20,130 nucleotides of DNA from Anthoceros angustus (taxonomy: Eukaryota; Streptophyta; Anthocerotopsida; Anthocerotales; Anthocerotaceae), in NCBI GenBank assembly GCA_010909165.1, contig VJWM01000397.1:1-20130 (forward strand), given 5' to 3'. The notes below the pieces were generated by a model. The model searched no databases and was not told the origin of the DNA. It was given only the letters and a program-made list of their open reading frames with translations. The translations under genes and the position numbers were made by a program. Positions 17,880-20,130 of this stretch are shown piece after piece; positions within the stretch are counted from its first letter, which is position 1; every line of letters starts with the position of its first letter.

Positions 17880-19126
17880 CTACATGTAATGCTGCCACAA
17901 ATCTTGCACCGATTCTGCTGCTTTCTGCCAACTGCCGAATTGCAACAAAGGATGGAGGCAGAGATAGCTCTTTCTCACAAAATCTTTGTAGGGCAAGGAG
18001 GGGAGCCACCTCCAAGCTCCAGGCGTGTGTCGCAAATCGAGAGCCGCGATCTTGTCTAGCTTCTCATGCATGACGTATACTTCGTCCTGCCCGGCCATGC
18101 CTTGCAGGTTGTACCCCATCATGCCTTGCAGGATGTAGTGCCGACAGCGAAAGCGAGTGAACATGGGCGTGGGCATGGAATCCACCTCCGTCCAAGCCAT
18201 GCGCGCCAAGTCCAGTTCCCATATCTGGAGACACTGCCTGCGACCAAAAGACCGTGTTGGTGCACAACGACGACGGCGCAAAGCAGCCGGTCCCGCACGT
18301 TCATGGGGTTGGGTAGTGGACTTCCTCGAGCGTCTCACAACAGGCTTGGCCACGACCAACAAGCTCCAGCTGGCCCGGTCCAGATCGTATGCCAGCAAAT
18401 TGCCATTCCCAGTAAAGCAGAAGAGCACGTTGCCTATAAACACTCTTCCCAGCCACGAATTGGGGATGCCTGCTAAAAGGATGGACTCGCGACGGTTTGT
18501 CACACTCCAACTCCCAAGCGCGGAGTCGAACACAACTGTCCGGACGGGACTTCGTTGCCGATCGTTGAACACCACCAGCTTGAAGCATTTGGTCACGGCA
18601 GTGTCCACAAATAGGCCCCGCACATCCCCGATCCCTAGCTTATCATCCGGGAACTCCGGCAGCGAGGCCCAGGAGCGCAAAATCGGGCTGCCGATGTGCG
18701 GGAAGACCATCGGCTCCTCCCATCCACTGCACTTGCACCTTAGCCAGCAGCACGCCGCCGCCCGCCAACGCCAGAAAGCGCTCCACAGTCACAGTCCCTC
18801 TGCTCCACCTCTCCGCTCCGAGAGCGGGACTCAGTGCGGGAACGCGTCCAGTGAGGCCTGGTCCGGTAGGGTTTGCAGCCATGGCGGGAGTTGGAGCTTG
18901 TACCAGCGGTCCTTGGCTTGGTCGTAGGCGCAGCAGGCCAGGGCCTCGTCAGATTTGCAAACACCTGCCACAAACAGCATCGAATCCCGCGCTCCTGCTC
19001 CCGATTCCAGCCGCTCCTGCCACAAGCCCGAGACTCCAAGGCCGCATTCCACGCTCCGCACACCGCGCGCGACCGCACCAAACTTACCAGCGGCAGCTGA
19101 GCTTGGATCTTGGCTATCACTTCATT
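17880..19126 (-). pseudogene. F-box protein, copy 3 (degraded)
   Basis: This third paralogue has the most divergent sequence (FNDRQRSPVRT instead of LNDWHGSPVRT; LLAGIP instead of LLEASP). The F-box is damaged at its start: after EEEEVPLAG a TGA occurs and several bases are missing, then IAKIQAQLPLVSLVRSRAVC continues. Further lesions are a shift near 19060, an in-frame TGA at 18831-18833 (an Arg codon in copy 2), shifts near 18815 and 18700, and a compensated pair about 18340-18260. The C-terminal half, from VFPHIGSPILRSWASLPEFP to ESVQDLWQHYM at the stop (17880), is otherwise open, with two octapeptide units. It also lacks the copy-2 promoter. Confidence 0.75.
18087..18136 (-). repeat. Two-unit octapeptide repeat of F-box copy 3
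   Basis: This site is homologous to 15601-15822, with only ILQGMMGY and NLQGMAGQ before DEVYVMHEK. It represents the short allele of the coding minisatellite. Confidence 0.8.
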
Positions 19127-19216
19127 CTCAGCCCGCTAAAGGAACCTCCTCCTCCTCAATCACAAGGAGATTGTGGCGATCCGGCAGCCTGCTCCAGGGA
19201 ACCTCCTCCTCCTCAA
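19126..19216 (-). repeat. Duplicated F-box N-terminus
   Basis: On the minus strand the acidic start of the F-box protein occurs twice in one open frame: EEEEVPWSRLPD, then about five residues later VIEEEEVPLAG followed by TGA. The unit is the GAGGAGGAGGAGGTTCC segment plus the beginning of the F-box. It is a local tandem duplication at the 5' end of copy 3. Confidence 0.65.
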
Positions 19217-19425
19217 AACACAATGGAGGAACGATTGAGGAATCCTCTGGGACCATTCGCGAGCTTCGGATACGCCACAGAATTTTGATCCTGAAAAGCC
19301 ATCACCCTCCTCAAAACACAATGGAGGATCGATTGACGGAATCCTCTGGGACCATTCCCTCTGGGACCATTCGCGAGCTTCGGATACGCCACAGAAATAG
19401 GACCCTGAAAAGCCATCACAAGGCC
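19207..19425. repeat. Two-copy ~105-bp tandem repeat upstream of F-box copy 3
   Basis: CCTCAAAACACAATGGAGGA starts both units (near 19212 and 19311). They share GGAATCCTCTGGGACCATT, CGCGAGCTTCGGATACGCC and CCTGAAAAGCCATCAC. The second unit has an internal 13-base duplication (CTCTGGGACCATT). On the minus strand a 68-codon frame runs through both, with SVAYPKLANGPRG twice. It replaces the promoter region seen in F-box copy 2. Confidence 0.8.
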
Positions 19426-19467
19426 CGCCTTCCTAGTGTCATAAAGCCAATCACAAAGACCTCATTC

Positions 19468-19870
19468 TGGAGAAGACAACTAGTAAGAGAGCCGAGCCTC
19501 TATAGAGAGGGAACACAACCTTCCCATACAATATGGGTTATATGCACTAGGCTGACTCACAAGCGCACACAAGAACACTTGCACACACCACACCTTACAA
19601 AGTAGGTGGGCTTGGCCTTATATAGTCCTAGCCTTGAATCCTACTGGTCACTTGACCTTGAATCCTATTGTTACTTGACCTTGAGTCCTATTGGTCACTT
19701 GACCTTGAATCCTACTGGTCACTTGACTTGCCCTTTACTTTTGGACTTTCTAGAAGATACTTTCTAGAAGATGCATGACTTTCAAGTTATTTTAGGGCAC
19801 TCTTCATAACCTGCTTTTAGGGCACTCTTCATAACATATTTTGATATGTTGTAATAAATCACTTCTAACA
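19468..19870 (-). mobile_element. 3' LTR of a minus-strand Ty1/copia retrotransposon
   Basis: Read on the minus strand, TGTTAGAAGTG starts at 19870 directly after a purine-rich tract (TTGAGTGGGAG). The LTR runs about 403 bases to a CA at 19468-19469; this inner boundary is less certain. It contains about four tandem copies of a 22-24 base unit (TCACTTGACCTTGAATCCTA, 19638-19735), of which the solo LTR at 14535 has about two, and a doubled TTTCTAGAAGAT. The 5' part of the element lies beyond the window. Confidence 0.85.
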
Positions 19871-19891
19871 CTCCCACTCAACATATCAAAA

Positions 19892-20035
19892 TTATTCCCT
19901 TAGGCCTAGCATCTTGCTAAACCTAGCATGTTTTTCTAAAGTCAAGGCTTTGGTCAAAATATCTGCCGGCATGTCTCTTGGACAATACTCTAGCTTTACC
20001 TCTTTTGACTTTACCTTCTCTCTTATAAAGTGATG
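19892..20035 (-). CDS. Copia polyprotein, RNase H C-terminal end (partial)
   Basis: The minus-strand frame ends at a TAA (19892-19894), 21 bases before the LTR. It contains HHFIREKV, VKLEYCPRDMPADILTKAL and MLGLRE, the hallmark end of Ty1/copia RNase H. In that family the enzyme degrades the RNA strand during reverse transcription. Upstream of HHFIRE the expected copia sequence (a KHIDI-like stretch) is replaced by unrelated GC-rich DNA, so only the last ~47 codons are visible. Confidence 0.88.
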   Translation of the reverse strand, partial: HHFIREKVKSKEVKLEYCPRDMPADILTKALTLEKHARFSKMLGLRE

Positions 20036-20130
20036 GGCGACGGTGAACAGGTCGTACCCGCCCACCCGCTGCCGTTCGTGCTGAACCGCTGGGCGGTGTT
20101 AGGGCACGTCTCGGACCAGGTGCCGTTGAC
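20036..20130. other. GC-rich terminal stretch of unclear origin
   Basis: By direct count about 65 of 95 bases are G or C, in sharp contrast to the AT-rich copia DNA next to it. Open frames run through it on both strands: plus from ATG 20034 to the end, and minus with TWSETCPNTAQRFSTN before a TAA in the copia part. Neither is recognised and the copia frame has a stop inside it. It could be an insertion, a nested element, or a chimeric join at the sequence end. Confidence 0.5.

Overview
The window is plant nuclear DNA. It has no prokaryotic operons or phage genes. It holds a plant-type PPR-DYW editing-factor gene, a nuclear-type tRNA-Leu, F-box genes, and Ty1/copia LTR retrotransposon debris. 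The PPR gene carries two marks of the 'DYW:KP' class: a KPAVA motif where the PG box should be, and a GRP C-terminus instead of DYW. As I recall the literature, this class occurs in hornworts, ferns and some lycophytes, which carry out U-to-C organelle RNA editing. I therefore infer a seed-free plant, most likely a fern, lycophyte or hornwort; the species cannot be fixed from sequence alone.

Layout. 1-1.0 kb: no confident gene. 1.0-3.5 kb: a PPR-DYW:KP gene broken by many frameshifts. 4.06-4.5 kb: a degenerate ~30 bp minisatellite. 5.15 kb: tRNA-Leu(CAA), followed by a 64-bp-period repeat with two perfect hairpins (5.3-5.6 kb). 5.8-19.2 kb: a tandem segmental-duplication cluster. Its full module has a cysteine-rich secreted-protein gene (+ strand, TATA promoter), a conserved block of unknown nature, and an F-box gene (- strand). 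The full module occurs twice (about 5.8-10.65 and 10.65-16.9 kb). A third, partial copy (about 17.4-19.2 kb) has only the block and the F-box gene. Copy 2 has gained an (ATT)n tract, a CACTA-like transposon end with subterminal repeats, and a solo copia LTR with a 5-bp target-site duplication. 19.47-20.03 kb: the 3' LTR and polyprotein C-terminus of a minus-strand copia element. 20.04-20.13 kb: an abrupt GC-rich stretch that does not continue the copia frame.

State of the genes. Every protein gene shows frameshifts relative to its paralogue or family. Several F-box shifts are compensated, so long frames survive. Either most are decaying pseudogenes in a duplication-rich, transposon-rich region, or the assembly has uncorrected indels; the sequence cannot separate these. 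The F-box paralogues also differ in the copy number of an internal 24-bp (octapeptide) repeat, about 9 units in copy 2 and 2 in copy 3. No bacterial-style defence system, CRISPR array or operon is present.
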